DNA of 64,000 bases from Notoacmeibacter sp. MSK16QG-6 (GCF_024158145.1 NZ_JAMYXM010000007.1:51768-115767), one strand, 5' to 3'; positions 40,219-50,363 are shown, counted from the stretch's first letter. Numbers and translations: made by a program. Notes: generated from the sequence alone by a model not told the origin.

Positions 40219-40908
40219 TCAGCGGCGACGGCGACGACGGCGGGCGATCCGATAGATGATGACGCCCGCGATAATGACGAGAACGACGCCGGCCACGACA
40301 GCGCAGACCACGTTTGAAAGCGAACACGTGACGATCAGCCAGATCGACCAGCTTCCCTCCTTTCCGTCGCCCCTCAGTGAAAATTCTCGGATGCGCTCGC
40401 TATTGCGGTCGATGAGGTTTCGCATACGACGCAGACCGTCTAGAAACGCATCGTCGCGCTCCGCCTGTTGACCGATATGCCGAGCCAGCGCATCGTGATC
40501 GATGGCGGCAGAAAGATCGACCATCTCGCCGGCATGAGAGACGATGCCCTCGGGATTGGCGTTCAGGTCCATGAGTTCGGCGAATTCGTCAGCGATCTCG
40601 TAATCGTCGAGTGTCTGCACAGCCTGCATGAGCAGATAGGCTGCGATCGCGGTATGGGTGCGATTGACGCCTTCCAGCGGCTCGATATCCATCTTTCCTA
40701 GATGATCTTCGATTTTGTGGAGCCCGTTGACCATCGCCCCAACCGGCGCATGGCTGGCACGGGGCGCAGTTCCCATCAGCATCGGTTCGAAATATGGGTC
40801 GATGGCCTTCAGAACGCGTTCGACCGCGTCGTCTTTCGGTGCTGCGACGGGCGCAGTGAGACGACTCATCACATCGTCCCGAAATTCCAGATCTTCTTTC
40901 TCAAGCAA
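40219..40908 (-). CDS. Unknown membrane-anchored protein with polyarginine tail (TTG start)
   Basis: I do not recognise this 229-residue protein. The frame is open further upstream into the divergent gene, but TTG 40908 has a perfect AGGAGG 8 bases before it, giving MLEKEDLEFRDDVMSRLTAPV. It is acidic and helical for about 185 residues (EDHLGKMDIEPLEGVNRTHTAIAAYLLMQAVQTLDDYEIADEFAELMD), then has one membrane span (WLIVTCSLSNVVCAVVAGVVLVIIAGVIIY) and ends with seven arginines, suggesting a tail-anchored protein with a positive cytoplasmic end. It is divergent from the DUF3833 gene and convergent with rpmA. Confidence 0.7.
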   Translation of the reverse strand: MLEKEDLEFRDDVMSRLTAPVAAPKDDAVERVLKAIDPYFEPMLMGTAPRASHAPVGAMVNGLHKIEDHLGKMDIEPLEGVNRTHTAIAAYLLMQAVQTLDDYEIADEFAELMDLNANPEGIVSHAGEMVDLSAAIDHDALARHIGQQAERDDAFLDGLRRMRNLIDRNSERIREFSLRGDGKEGSWSIWLIVTCSLSNVVCAVVAGVVLVIIAGVIIYRIARRRRRRR

Positions 40909-40958
40909 TGCGCTATCCTCCTGTTGCGGAAGATGGAAACGTATAGGAATAGGTTCAC

Positions 40959-41576
40959 ATGAGCCATTCGATTGGCGATCAACAACGGTCAAACCGTACT
41001 GGCCGATTTGTGACATTTGTTGAACGGGGCTTTGGCTCGCTTGTTCAAAACGGCGCCCAATACCGGCTGGCCGCCATGATCCTCGCCCTTGGACTGACCA
41101 TGGAGGTTCCAGCTTATGCAGCGCCGTTCGATCTGTTTTCATTTTTCGACGGCAAGGCTCGTTCGGAGGGCACGGTGAACCCGTTGATCGGCAAGTCGAT
41201 GCCCTTTACCGCCCGATTCAGTGGGAAGCTCGACAACGGAAAGCTGCGACTTGTCGAAACCTTTACGTTCCCAGATGGCGAATTCGACCAGATCTGGGAT
41301 CTCCGCCGGGATGGCATAACCATTTCCGGAACCGTCCAAACGGAGGGTGAGGACGGCGAACTTTCTGACACTGCCTCTGTAAACGGTCAGCTTCTGCCCG
41401 AGGGCGCAATGCTCACTTATGACGGTTACGCGCCGGGCGGCGGCGATATGGTCCTTTCTTTCACCCACCGCATGACGGCCCGGTCGGACGGCACCGTAGC
41501 CAACGATGTCACTATCTCTAAATTCTTCCTGCCGCTCGCGCGTTCGAAAGTAACCTTCTATCCGGACAAACGCTGA
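40959..41576 (+). CDS. DUF3833-like secreted protein
   Basis: A 205-residue protein that looks like the DUF3833 family: FDLFSFFDGKARSEGTVNPLIGKSMPFTARFSGKLDNGKLRLVETFTFPDGEFDQIWDLR and VTISKFFLPLARSKVTFYPDKR. The family has no assigned function. ATG 40959 gives a 40-residue extension before a hydrophobic segment (MILALGLTMEVPAYAAP); ATG 41074 inside the frame would start directly at this signal-like segment, so the true start is uncertain. It is divergent from the preceding TTG-start gene with a 50-base gap. Confidence 0.7.
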   Translation: MSHSIGDQQRSNRTGRFVTFVERGFGSLVQNGAQYRLAAMILALGLTMEVPAYAAPFDLFSFFDGKARSEGTVNPLIGKSMPFTARFSGKLDNGKLRLVETFTFPDGEFDQIWDLRRDGITISGTVQTEGEDGELSDTASVNGQLLPEGAMLTYDGYAPGGGDMVLSFTHRMTARSDGTVANDVTISKFFLPLARSKVTFYPDKR

Positions 41577-41610
41577 ACCGGCACTCGCCACACTCATGCT
41601 TTTCCGCTAG

Positions 41611-42726
<1,116 letters not shown>

Positions 42727-42731
42727 ACCGC

Positions 42732-43853
42732 ATGGTTGAGCGTAACACCGATTTTTCGCAATGGCGGCGGATCGCCATCAAGGTTGGCTCCGCTCTGCTG
42801 GTCGACCGGCAGACCGGCCTACGGGCCGACTGGCTCGCGGCACTCTGTGCCGACATTGCAGATCTGAGGCAAAAGGGCGCAGAGGTTCTCGTCGTGTCGT
42901 CCGGGGCCATCGCGCTCGGTCGCACCCTTCTCGGCCTGCCGAATGGCTCTCTGAAGCTGGAAGAAAACCAGGCCGCCGCCGCCATGGGCCAGATCGCGCT
43001 CTCTTCGGCCTGGTCGAACGCGCTCGCCACGCACGATATCCGAGCTGGCCAGATCCTCATCACCCTCTCCGACACGGAAGCGCGACGCCGTTATCTGAAT
43101 GCCCGCGCCACCATTGGCACCTTGCTCAAACACGGCGCGGTGCCGGTGATCAACGAGAACGATACGGTCGCAACCGAGGAAATCCGCTACGGCGACAACG
43201 ACCGCCTGGCGGCACGCGTCGCCACTATGGTCGGAGCGGATTTGCTGGTCCTGCTCTCGGATATTGACGGTCTTTACACCGCGCCGCCCGCCAATGACCC
43301 GGCCGCAGAATTCATCGCGACAGTGCCTCGGATCACACCGCAGATCGAAGCGATGGCCGGCGATGCGGGCTCGGAGCTTTCACGCGGCGGCATGCGCACG
43401 AAAATCGAGGCGGGCAAGATTGCAACCGGCGCCGGCTGCGCCATGATCATCGCCTCAGGCAAGACGCGTTCGCCAATCTCTGCAATCGCAGGGGGTGCCC
43501 GCCACACCCTGTTCGAAACGACGGGCACGGCCACAGCCCGAAAAGGATGGATTGCCGGATCGATCGACTGCGCAGGTCAACTTTACATCGATGAAGGCGC
43601 TGAAAAGGCGCTGCGTTCAGGCAAGAGCCTGCTTCCGGCGGGTATCCGCCATGTCGAAGGCACATTCCGACGCGGCGATCCCGTCTCGATTCACCTTTGC
43701 GAGAGTGGAGCTCAGATCGCCCGCGGCCTTGCCGGCTATGATAGCGACGATGCGAAATTGATCGCGGGCCATCGCAATGCCGACATCGAAGCGATCCTCA
43801 ACCAGCCGCCCCGCAGCGCGATGGTTCATCGTGACGATCTTGTAGTGATATAG
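42732..43853 (+). CDS. proB: Glutamate 5-kinase
   Basis: ProB catalyses the first step of proline synthesis from glutamate. The 373-residue protein has the amino-acid kinase domain ([113 protein letters not shown]) and a C-terminal PUA domain from about residue 280. ATG 42732 lies 5 bases after the obgE stop. The partner gene proA is 1 kb downstream because an AT-rich gene is inserted between them. Confidence 0.97.
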   Translation: MVERNTDFSQWRRIAIKVGSALLVDRQTGLRADWLAALCADIADLRQKGAEVLVVSSGAIALGRTLLGLPNGSLKLEENQAAAAMGQIALSSAWSNALATHDIRAGQILITLSDTEARRRYLNARATIGTLLKHGAVPVINENDTVATEEIRYGDNDRLAARVATMVGADLLVLLSDIDGLYTAPPANDPAAEFIATVPRITPQIEAMAGDAGSELSRGGMRTKIEAGKIATGAGCAMIIASGKTRSPISAIAGGARHTLFETTGTATARKGWIAGSIDCAGQLYIDEGAEKALRSGKSLLPAGIRHVEGTFRRGDPVSIHLCESGAQIARGLAGYDSDDAKLIAGHRNADIEAILNQPPRSAMVHRDDLVVI

Positions 43854-43891
43854 ACTGGCGGAATTTGATTGATAAAGGTAATTGTCCAAAG

Positions 43892-44740
43892 ATGGCTAGA
43901 GGCAATGACTGGACTGATCAAGAGAATAGCCTGCTAGTAGCAGATTATTTTGAAATGCTTCAACTTGATGCGGCAAAACGTGAATACTCTAAAGCTGAAT
44001 ATAATCGTAGACTCACGAAGCGCATTGATCGCTCAAGAGCATCGATTGAATTTAAACATCGCAATGTCAGTGCGGTACTTCAAGGCCTTGGAGAGGTCTG
44101 GCTGCAAGGCTATGTTCCAGCCGCCAGCTTCCAGATGTCGCTCGTCGATGCAGTGATGAGTTGGATGGAAAAGAGCCCTGAGTGGATGAATCGACCACCC
44201 GGAACGTTTGTTGATCACTTCAAATCCGAACTGAGGGAAGAGGGCAGCCCACTTTGGGTTGGCCCTCCTCCGACGCAGAGTAATAGTCCTCCTCCGGCCG
44301 ATCTCGATAAGCTGATGGAAATAGCAAAGCGATTCAACGTTGCGGAAAGAGACGAGCGAAACCGTGCTTTGGGACGCGCTGGTGAACTTCGTGTCTTGAA
44401 CCATGAGCGTGCAACCCTCTCTGCAGCCGGGCGATCTGATCTTGCTGAGAAGGTAAAATGGACATCAGAAGACTTTGGCGATGGTGCCGGCTACGATATC
44501 GCTAGCTTTGAAAATGACGGTAGAGAAAAACTCATTGAAGTGAAGACAACGCGGGGCTGGGAAAGAACACCATTCTATATAAGTAGAAACGAATACGATG
44601 TGGCGAATGAAAATCGGGATGCTTGGTGTTTGTTGAGGCTTTGGAACTTTGATCGAGAGCCAAAGGCTTTTGAAATTCGCCCACCGCTTGAGCGACATGT
44701 CTCGCTCGTCGCAACGAATTTCCGTGCTACGCCCAACTAA
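43892..44740 (+). CDS. DUF3883-type putative PD-(D/E)XK nuclease
   Basis: A 282-residue protein, AT-rich compared with its neighbours and placed between proB and proA. The frame opens at TTG 43865, but ATG 43892 (MARGNDWTDQENSLLVADYFEML) gives an N-terminal domain (about residues 1-100, with EFKHRNVSAVLQGLGEVWLQGYVPA) that I recognise from restriction-type and HNH proteins. The C-terminal DUF3883-like part has a nuclease-like core: Asp202 in GAGYDIAS and Glu216-Val-Lys218 in LIEVKTT, then YISRNEYDVA. It may be a DNA-cutting defence protein. No methylase or transposase is next to it. Function is inferred from motifs only. Confidence 0.75.
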   Translation: MARGNDWTDQENSLLVADYFEMLQLDAAKREYSKAEYNRRLTKRIDRSRASIEFKHRNVSAVLQGLGEVWLQGYVPAASFQMSLVDAVMSWMEKSPEWMNRPPGTFVDHFKSELREEGSPLWVGPPPTQSNSPPPADLDKLMEIAKRFNVAERDERNRALGRAGELRVLNHERATLSAAGRSDLAEKVKWTSEDFGDGAGYDIASFENDGREKLIEVKTTRGWERTPFYISRNEYDVANENRDAWCLLRLWNFDREPKAFEIRPPLERHVSLVATNFRATPN

Positions 44741-44861
44741 GCTAACGTTCTCGATAATCGGGTTGCTCGGCCCCGTCCCTGCCTCTAAAAGCCTTTTTCA
44801 ATGCTGGAAGGTAAGTTTACCTTTCCGGTAAAAGGAAATGGACTGGGACGAGAACGAGATC

Positions 44862-46148
44862 ATGCTGGACCGCGTCGATGAGAGCAGCAGCGATATCCGG
44901 ACCCTGATGGCAGGCATCGGCCTTCGCGCTCGTGCAGCCTCTGCGCCGCTCGCCATTGCAACGACGGAAGCCAAAAATGCAGCGCTTCGCGCCATGGCTT
45001 CAGAGATCGAGGCCGCGCGCGAAACCATTCTCCTCGCCAACGCGAAGGATATGGAAGCAGGACGCGCCCGTGGCCTTGCCGGCTCCTTTCTCGACCGGCT
45101 CGAACTGAACGAGGAGCGGATCGCCGCCATGGCCGATGGCGTGCGCGCGATTGCCGAACTGCCCGATCCTGTCGGCGCGATCATGACTGAATGGGACAGG
45201 CCGAACGGGTTACATATCGAGCGCGTTCGTACACCGCTCGGCGTCGTCGGCGTCATCTATGAAAGCCGTCCCAACGTGACCGCCGATGCAGGCGCGCTCT
45301 GCCTGAAAAGCGGCAACGCTGTGATCCTGCGCGGCGGCTCCGACAGCGCTCATTCTTCACGCGCCATCCATGCTGCACTTGTGGAAGGGCTACGCGAAGC
45401 CGGGCTGCCCGACGACGCCATCCAGCTTATTCCGACGACAGATCGTGCCGCCGTCGGCGAATTGCTGACGGGCTTGAGCGGCACTATCGATGTCATCGTG
45501 CCACGGGGCGGCAAAAGTCTCGTCGCACGGGTCGAGGCCGATGCGCGCGTGCCGGTTTTCGCGCATCTCGAAGGGCTGTGCCATATCTATATCGACCAAT
45601 CGGCGAAACGCGACATGGCGGTCGAGATCGTCGCCAACGCCAAGATGCGGCGGACGGGCATTTGCGGTGCGCTCGAAACGCTTCTTATCGACCGTGCGGC
45701 CGTCGAAACGCATTTGAAGCCGATCCTTGAAAGGCTTGCGGAACTTGGCTGCGAAATTCGCGGCGACGATGCCATTCGCGCGGCATGGCCACAGGCGAAG
45801 GAAGCGGAAGACGCCGATTGGGCCACCGAATATCTCGACGCTATCGTGTCGGTTGCCGTGGTCGATGGCATTGGCGGCGCGATCAGCCACATCAATCGCT
45901 GGTCCTCGCGTCATACCGAAGCGATCATCGCCGAGGATGCGGACGCAGTCGCCCGTTTCTTTTCCGAAATCGACAGCGCCATTCTTCTGCACAACGCTTC
46001 CACCCAATTCGCCGATGGCGGTGAATTCGGCATGGGCGCGGAAATCGGCATCGCGACCGGCAAGATGCACGCGCGTGGCCCGGTCGGTTTGGAGCAGCTA
46101 TGCTCGTTCAAATATCGGGTGCGCGGCACCGGCCAGATCCGGCCCTGA
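44862..46148 (+). CDS. proA: Gamma-glutamyl phosphate reductase
   Basis: ProA reduces glutamyl phosphate to the semialdehyde in proline synthesis. ATG 44838 is in frame, but its AAAGGA lies only one base away, so ATG 44862 ([27 protein letters not shown]) is preferred and gives 428 residues, the family length. Motifs: [56 protein letters not shown] and the catalytic Cys268 in [13 protein letters not shown]; the end is [23 protein letters not shown]. nadD begins 31 bases downstream. Confidence 0.97.
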   Translation: MLDRVDESSSDIRTLMAGIGLRARAASAPLAIATTEAKNAALRAMASEIEAARETILLANAKDMEAGRARGLAGSFLDRLELNEERIAAMADGVRAIAELPDPVGAIMTEWDRPNGLHIERVRTPLGVVGVIYESRPNVTADAGALCLKSGNAVILRGGSDSAHSSRAIHAALVEGLREAGLPDDAIQLIPTTDRAAVGELLTGLSGTIDVIVPRGGKSLVARVEADARVPVFAHLEGLCHIYIDQSAKRDMAVEIVANAKMRRTGICGALETLLIDRAAVETHLKPILERLAELGCEIRGDDAIRAAWPQAKEAEDADWATEYLDAIVSVAVVDGIGGAISHINRWSSRHTEAIIAEDADAVARFFSEIDSAILLHNASTQFADGGEFGMGAEIGIATGKMHARGPVGLEQLCSFKYRVRGTGQIRP

Positions 46149-46179
46149 CGCAGATTGCTTTGATGCGGGCGCGCCAATC

Positions 46180-46875
46180 ATGCGGCTGATCGGAACAGCT
46201 CGCGACCGGCCTGATGTTGATGTGACGGGCGTGCATCAGCGCTATTTGCGGATGCCTCAGGCGCCCGCCGGGCTTGCCATCGGCTTGTTTGGCGGTTCGT
46301 TCAACCCGCCGCATGAGGGCCATGCGCTGGCCGCCGAGACGGCGATACAGCGCCTTAAGCTCGACCGGCTGTGGTGGATGGTCACGCCCGGCAACCCGCT
46401 GAAAGACCGCAATGCGCTTGCGCCGCTGGCAGAACGCATCGCCAAATCGGAAAAGGTCGCGGCGCATCCCCGCATCGATGTCACGGCTTTCGAGGCGGTG
46501 ACCGGCGCCGGTTTCACCGCCGATACGCTTGCTCATATCCGCCGGCGTAATCCGGCGGTTTATTTCGTCTGGATCATGGGCGCGGACAGCCTTGCAGACT
46601 TCCATCATTGGCAGCGCTGGGAAGAGATCGCCGAGACTTATCCAATCGCCATTATTGACCGGCCCGGCTCCACACTTGCCTTTCTGTCGTCCCGCATGGC
46701 CAGAACCTTCGATCACGCACGGGTCGACGAAGACGATGCCGCGCTTCTTCCGCGCCTCGAACCGCCCGCCTGGACCTTCATCCACGGTCCCCGCTCGGCC
46801 CTGTCGTCGACGGAAATCCGCAATGAGAAAACCGTAGAGAATATTGATCGGACCTCCCGCCACATCCGAAAGTAA
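46180..46875 (+). CDS. nadD: Nicotinate-nucleotide adenylyltransferase
   Basis: NadD adenylates nicotinate mononucleotide, the step before NadE. The nucleotidyltransferase motif is GLFGGSFNPPHEGHALAAETA, followed by LWWMVTPGNPLK, FVWIMGADSLADFHHWQRWEEIAETYPIAIIDRPG and the end FIHGPRSALSSTEIRN (SSTxIR motif). ATG 46180 gives 231 residues; ATG 46252 (MPQAPAGLAIGLFGG, 207 residues) is also plausible because homologues often start there. Together with nadE in this window it supplies the last two NAD steps. Confidence 0.95.
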   Translation: MRLIGTARDRPDVDVTGVHQRYLRMPQAPAGLAIGLFGGSFNPPHEGHALAAETAIQRLKLDRLWWMVTPGNPLKDRNALAPLAERIAKSEKVAAHPRIDVTAFEAVTGAGFTADTLAHIRRRNPAVYFVWIMGADSLADFHHWQRWEEIAETYPIAIIDRPGSTLAFLSSRMARTFDHARVDEDDAALLPRLEPPAWTFIHGPRSALSSTEIRNEKTVENIDRTSRHIRK

Positions 46876-46878
46876 TGA

Positions 46879-47127
46879 TCAGTTGCCTACGGCGACGGCA
46901 AGAAACCCTAGCCCCATTGTCACAAACCAAATCATTATGAATGCGACGACAAGCCGCCAACGTTTTTTCAGAACCTTCCAACCAGGCGTCCACCCGTCCA
47001 TGGGGTGAGGGCGATGCTTGGGATTGAAGATAAGGTCCGCTTCAAGAACCATGATGGATCCGACAAGGACAAACATCGCAATTGCCAAGGCAACGACTGC
47101 GCAAAGTATCAGGAATCCGATATCCAT
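46879..47127 (-). CDS. Small two-span membrane protein
   Basis: An 82-residue protein with two clear membrane segments (FLILCAVVALAIAMFVLVGSIMVL and LVVAFIMIWFVTMGLGFLAVAV) separated by a polar loop rich in Pro, His and Trp (FNPKHRPHPMDGWTPGWKVLKKRW). The family is not recognised. It is on the opposite strand to nadD, 3 bases from the nadD stop, and less GC-rich than its surroundings. It may be an acquired or lineage-specific gene. Confidence 0.6.
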   Translation of the reverse strand: MDIGFLILCAVVALAIAMFVLVGSIMVLEADLIFNPKHRPHPMDGWTPGWKVLKKRWRLVVAFIMIWFVTMGLGFLAVAVGN

Positions 47128-47161
47128 GATGTACCTTTGTTATTCATCCTTTTAAATCCAG

Positions 47162-47635
47162 CTAATATTCGGTGCCATCCTTGCGGGTGAAGGCCCACCC
47201 GTCATCCGTCATCACGGCTTTTAGATCGTCTTCCGGATAGCTGCCTTCATCACCCGCCGTCCGGTCGCCGATCTCAAGATAGACGACCTGTTTCTCGGTA
47301 CGATTGATGAGGTGATGCGCTGCTCCGCCAGCGGGAAAGCCTGCACAGTCGCCCGGCGACAGCTCCCATTCTCCCTCATCGGTCCGCAAAGTCGGGCGAC
47401 CCTCCAGAACGTAGATGAATTCGTCCTGCTTCGAATGGCGATGCAGCAGCGCCGACTCGCCGCCCGGCTGCAGCGTTGTAAGATTGACACCGAAATTCGT
47501 CAGGCCGAACAGATCGCCGAGCGGCCGTTTGATCCGGCCTTCCACGCGCGCGGCGAAAACCGGCGGGTAATTCGACTTTTTGATGCGTGGCGGCTGTGAT
47601 TCGGCGTGAACATATGCGGTATTGTTGGCGTTCAT
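47162..47635 (-). CDS. Cupin-domain protein
   Basis: A 157-residue cupin, from ATG 47635 (GGAG 10 bases upstream). Cupin motif 1 is LQPGGESALLHRHSKQDEFIYVLEGRPTL with HRH and Glu as metal ligands; motif 2 is CAGFPAGGAAHHLINRTEKQVVYLEIG with His. The end (YPEDDLKAVMTDDGWAFTRKDGTEY) is familiar from a group of small uncharacterised rhizobial cupins. The substrate is unknown. It is convergent with nothing; it shares the reversed orientation with the small membrane protein downstream, 34 bases away, and is divergent from rsfS. Confidence 0.85.
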   Translation of the reverse strand: MNANNTAYVHAESQPPRIKKSNYPPVFAARVEGRIKRPLGDLFGLTNFGVNLTTLQPGGESALLHRHSKQDEFIYVLEGRPTLRTDEGEWELSPGDCAGFPAGGAAHHLINRTEKQVVYLEIGDRTAGDEGSYPEDDLKAVMTDDGWAFTRKDGTEY

Positions 47636-47731
47636 GACAGATGATCTCCAGCCCTTTGCAACAACGTGTAGGCGGCTGTTGTGAATATGTCGCTGCGTCA
47701 TGCTTCACGCCAGCTTTAACATTTCAACGTC

Positions 47732-48241
47732 TTGAAATTGTCACCCCTTACTGCCAACTTTAGATTCGTGCCGCCTAAAAGGCGACGGCAGCAACAGAAA
47801 GGAACGACGCTGGCACAGCACGCACAGGCCCTCGCGGCCACTACATCGACCGATCGCAACGCAGAGCCGAGACGAACAACCGATCCGGCTCGTAGCACCG
47901 CCGAACGGACGCTGAACGCAGTCCTCACTTCTCTGGATGATTCCAAGGCCGAGGACATTCTCTCCATCGATATTCAGGGCAAATCCAGCCTTGGTGACTT
48001 CATGGTCATCGCCTCCGGGCGCTCGCACCGTCACGTCGCCGCCATTGCCGAGCACCTGAAGCAGGCGCTTAAGGACGATGGATTCGGCGTGGCCCGCGTG
48101 GAGGGTGACGGTTCGGCGGACTGGATCCTCATCGATCAGGGTGACGTCATCATCCATATCTTCCGCCCGGAAGTCCGGGAATTCTATAATCTTGAGAAGA
48201 TGTGGCAGTTGCCCGACCTGGAGGACGGCACCGTTCATTGA
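47732..48241 (+). CDS. rsfS: Ribosome silencing factor RsfS
   Basis: RsfS binds L14 and blocks subunit joining under starvation. The core (LNAVLTSLDDSKAEDILSIDIQGKSSLGDFMVIASGRSHRHVAAIAEHLKQALK ... GSADWILIDQGDVIIHIFRPEVREFYNLEKMW) is clear. No ATG lies upstream of the core in frame: the longest frame begins at TTG 47732 (169 residues), GTG 47768 is possible, and a non-standard CTG at 47810 has an ideal AAAGGA 6 bases before it. I list the longest frame; the N-terminal 25-30 residues are doubtful. Confidence 0.9.
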   Translation: MKLSPLTANFRFVPPKRRRQQQKGTTLAQHAQALAATTSTDRNAEPRRTTDPARSTAERTLNAVLTSLDDSKAEDILSIDIQGKSSLGDFMVIASGRSHRHVAAIAEHLKQALKDDGFGVARVEGDGSADWILIDQGDVIIHIFRPEVREFYNLEKMWQLPDLEDGTVH

Positions 48242-48272
48242 ACGGAGAGCGCCGGCCCTGTAAGGCGGGCGT

Positions 48273-48755
48273 ATGCGGATTGTGATCCATGCCATAGGCC
48301 GGATGAAAGCCGGCCCCGAAGCGCAATTGTGCGATCGCTATATCGATCGCTTTCAGCGCGCCGGCGGTCAGCTTGGCCTGCAATTCGGCGGCATTGTCGA
48401 ACCTGCCGAAAGCCGCGCTTCATCCGCTGCACAAAGAAAGCGGGAGGAAGCCGACCGTCTCGGTGCTCATCTCGGCAATGGAGCGGCGCTGATTTTGCTC
48501 GATGAGGCCGGCAGGAATTTGCCATCCATCGAATTTGCCGAGACGCTTGCCCGATACCGCGATGCCGGGCGCGGCGATCTCGTCATTGCCATTGGAGGGC
48601 CGGACGGCCACGACACCGCCCTGCGTGACAAGGCCAATCTCGTGATCTCCTACGGCAAAGCGACGTTCCCACATCAGATCGTGCGCATTCTTCTGGCCGA
48701 ACAGCTCTACCGCGCAGCGACCATTTTGAGCGGCCATCCCTATCACCGTTCGTGA
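48273..48755 (+). CDS. rlmH: 23S rRNA pseudouridine(1915) N3-methyltransferase RlmH
   Basis: RlmH is a SPOUT methyltransferase that modifies 23S rRNA. The 160-residue product has the family motifs: MRIVIHAIGRMKAGPEAQLCDRYIDRF, ALILLDEAGRNLPSIEFAETL, VIAIGGPDGHD (SAM-binding knot) and SYGKATFPHQIVRILLAEQLYRAATILSGHPYHR. The length is typical. It follows rsfS after 31 bases, the usual pairing. Confidence 0.97.
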   Translation: MRIVIHAIGRMKAGPEAQLCDRYIDRFQRAGGQLGLQFGGIVEPAESRASSAAQRKREEADRLGAHLGNGAALILLDEAGRNLPSIEFAETLARYRDAGRGDLVIAIGGPDGHDTALRDKANLVISYGKATFPHQIVRILLAEQLYRAATILSGHPYHRS

Positions 48756-48890
48756 TTTCTTCCGCCCGCAAGCTTGCCGCAGGGCTTGTGTCATATTGTT
48801 TCCACGGTTGCGTACTAAAGGGTCGGCCCATCGGAGGGGACGCCGATATGGTTAAGCGAAACTTAACGACCGTAGCGATAGGGTAGCGGC

Positions 48891-50363
48891 ATGATTGCGC
48901 GCTGCCTCTTCCGTTTGCGTGTCCTGCTGGCCGGCTCCGTTCTGGCATCGGCCGGGACCGTTTTACCCGCTGCGGCGGAAGAGCCGGCAACACCTCCAAG
49001 TTTCCAGTCGAAGGGCTTCGAGGCCGATTACACCAAGGCCCGCAAGATCGCCCTCCGCCGAGACGTCAAGCGCAGCGAGTATGAATCTCTGGCGCGACGC
49101 CTTGCCGAAAGTGCCGCCCGCCGCGCCACGCTGGCTGCCGAGATCGCCGCGCTGGGCGACGATGCGCGCGCAATCGGCGCAGCGTTGATCGAGGCAGCGA
49201 AGGCCGAACGCAAACTGACGGAAGACATCGCCGATATCGAATCGCGGCTGACGGGATTGCGCGAGAGGCAGTCCGGCATACGAACTTCCCTTACCGCACG
49301 ACGCGCTCTTCTCGCTGAGGTACTGGCCTCGCTGCAGCGCATGGGTCTCAATCCGCCGCCGGCTTTGCTGGTCACGCCGGACGACGCACTTTCGGCGGTG
49401 CGCAGCGCGATTCTTCTTGGCGCAGTGGTTCCCGAACTGCGCGAAGAAACCACCGCGCTTCTGCGAGACCTTTCGGACCTGCGCAACGTCACCGCACGGA
49501 TCACCGATCAGAAGAAAGAACTGGCCGGCGCTCAGCAGGAGCAGGCCGCGGAGCGCGAACGGCTTTCTCTGCTTTTGGACGCCAAGAATGCCGCACGGCA
49601 GAAGAGTCAGGCAGAGATCGATGCCGAACAGGCCCGCGCCTCGAAGCTGGCTGAAGAAGCCTCTAGCCTGGCAGAACTGATCGATACGCTCGAGGAAGAT
49701 CGCCGCAAGGCCGAAGAGGCTGCCCGGCTGGAAGCGCAGAAGAAAGCCGATGACGCAGCCGAGGCTGCCCGGTTGGCTGCGCTCGAGGCGAAACGCAAGC
49801 GCACCGAGGAAGCCGAAGCCAAGGCGCGCGCGGCCAAGGAACTGGCCGATCGACTGGCCCGGCTTCGTGACCCTGACGAAAAGGATGTCGACCATCGCCT
49901 TTCGGCTAGTTTGCCCTTCTCCTCCCGCAAGGGCCGACTCGTCCTTCCGGTGGCCGGACAATTCGACAGTCGATACGGCGATACGGACGAAACGGGCGAG
50001 AAACGGCTTGGGGACACCGTTCGGACACAATCAGGCTCCATCGTAACCGCTCCTGCAGGGGGTACGGTGCTGTTTGCAGGGCGGTTTCGCAGTTTCGGCC
50101 AGACGATCATTCTGGATGCGGGTGAAGGCTATTCGATTGTGATGGGCGGTATGCACGCGATCAATGTGACGCGCGGCCAGGCCGTGCTCGCAGGAGAGCC
50201 GGTCGGCGAAATGGGCGATACAAGACTGGCGGCTTTGGCGCCGCTGGAAGATACGCTTTCGGAGCCAGCTCTTTACGTCGAGTTCTGGAAAGATAAAAAG
50301 CCCGTGAACCCGGCCGCATGGTGGTCGGATCGCAGTTTTGAAAGGACGGATGATGATTCGTAA
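48891..50363 (+). CDS. EnvC-like murein hydrolase activator (degenerate LytM)
   Basis: A 490-residue secreted protein: signal peptide (residues 1-27, LLAGSVLASAGTVLPAAAEE), long coiled coils at about 60-330 with many Glu/Lys/Ala, and a LytM/M23 domain from about 345 (KGRLVLPVAGQFDSRYGDTDETGEKRLGDTV ... IVMGGMHAINVTRGQAVLAGEPVGEMG ... ALYVEFWKDKKPVNPAAWW). The metal-binding HxxxD and HxH motifs are absent (RTQSGSIV and LYVEF in their place), so it should be an activator of cell-wall amidases like EnvC rather than an enzyme. ctpA overlaps its end by 11 bases. Confidence 0.9.
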   Translation: MIARCLFRLRVLLAGSVLASAGTVLPAAAEEPATPPSFQSKGFEADYTKARKIALRRDVKRSEYESLARRLAESAARRATLAAEIAALGDDARAIGAALIEAAKAERKLTEDIADIESRLTGLRERQSGIRTSLTARRALLAEVLASLQRMGLNPPPALLVTPDDALSAVRSAILLGAVVPELREETTALLRDLSDLRNVTARITDQKKELAGAQQEQAAERERLSLLLDAKNAARQKSQAEIDAEQARASKLAEEASSLAELIDTLEEDRRKAEEAARLEAQKKADDAAEAARLAALEAKRKRTEEAEAKARAAKELADRLARLRDPDEKDVDHRLSASLPFSSRKGRLVLPVAGQFDSRYGDTDETGEKRLGDTVRTQSGSIVTAPAGGTVLFAGRFRSFGQTIILDAGEGYSIVMGGMHAINVTRGQAVLAGEPVGEMGDTRLAALAPLEDTLSEPALYVEFWKDKKPVNPAAWWSDRSFERTDDDS

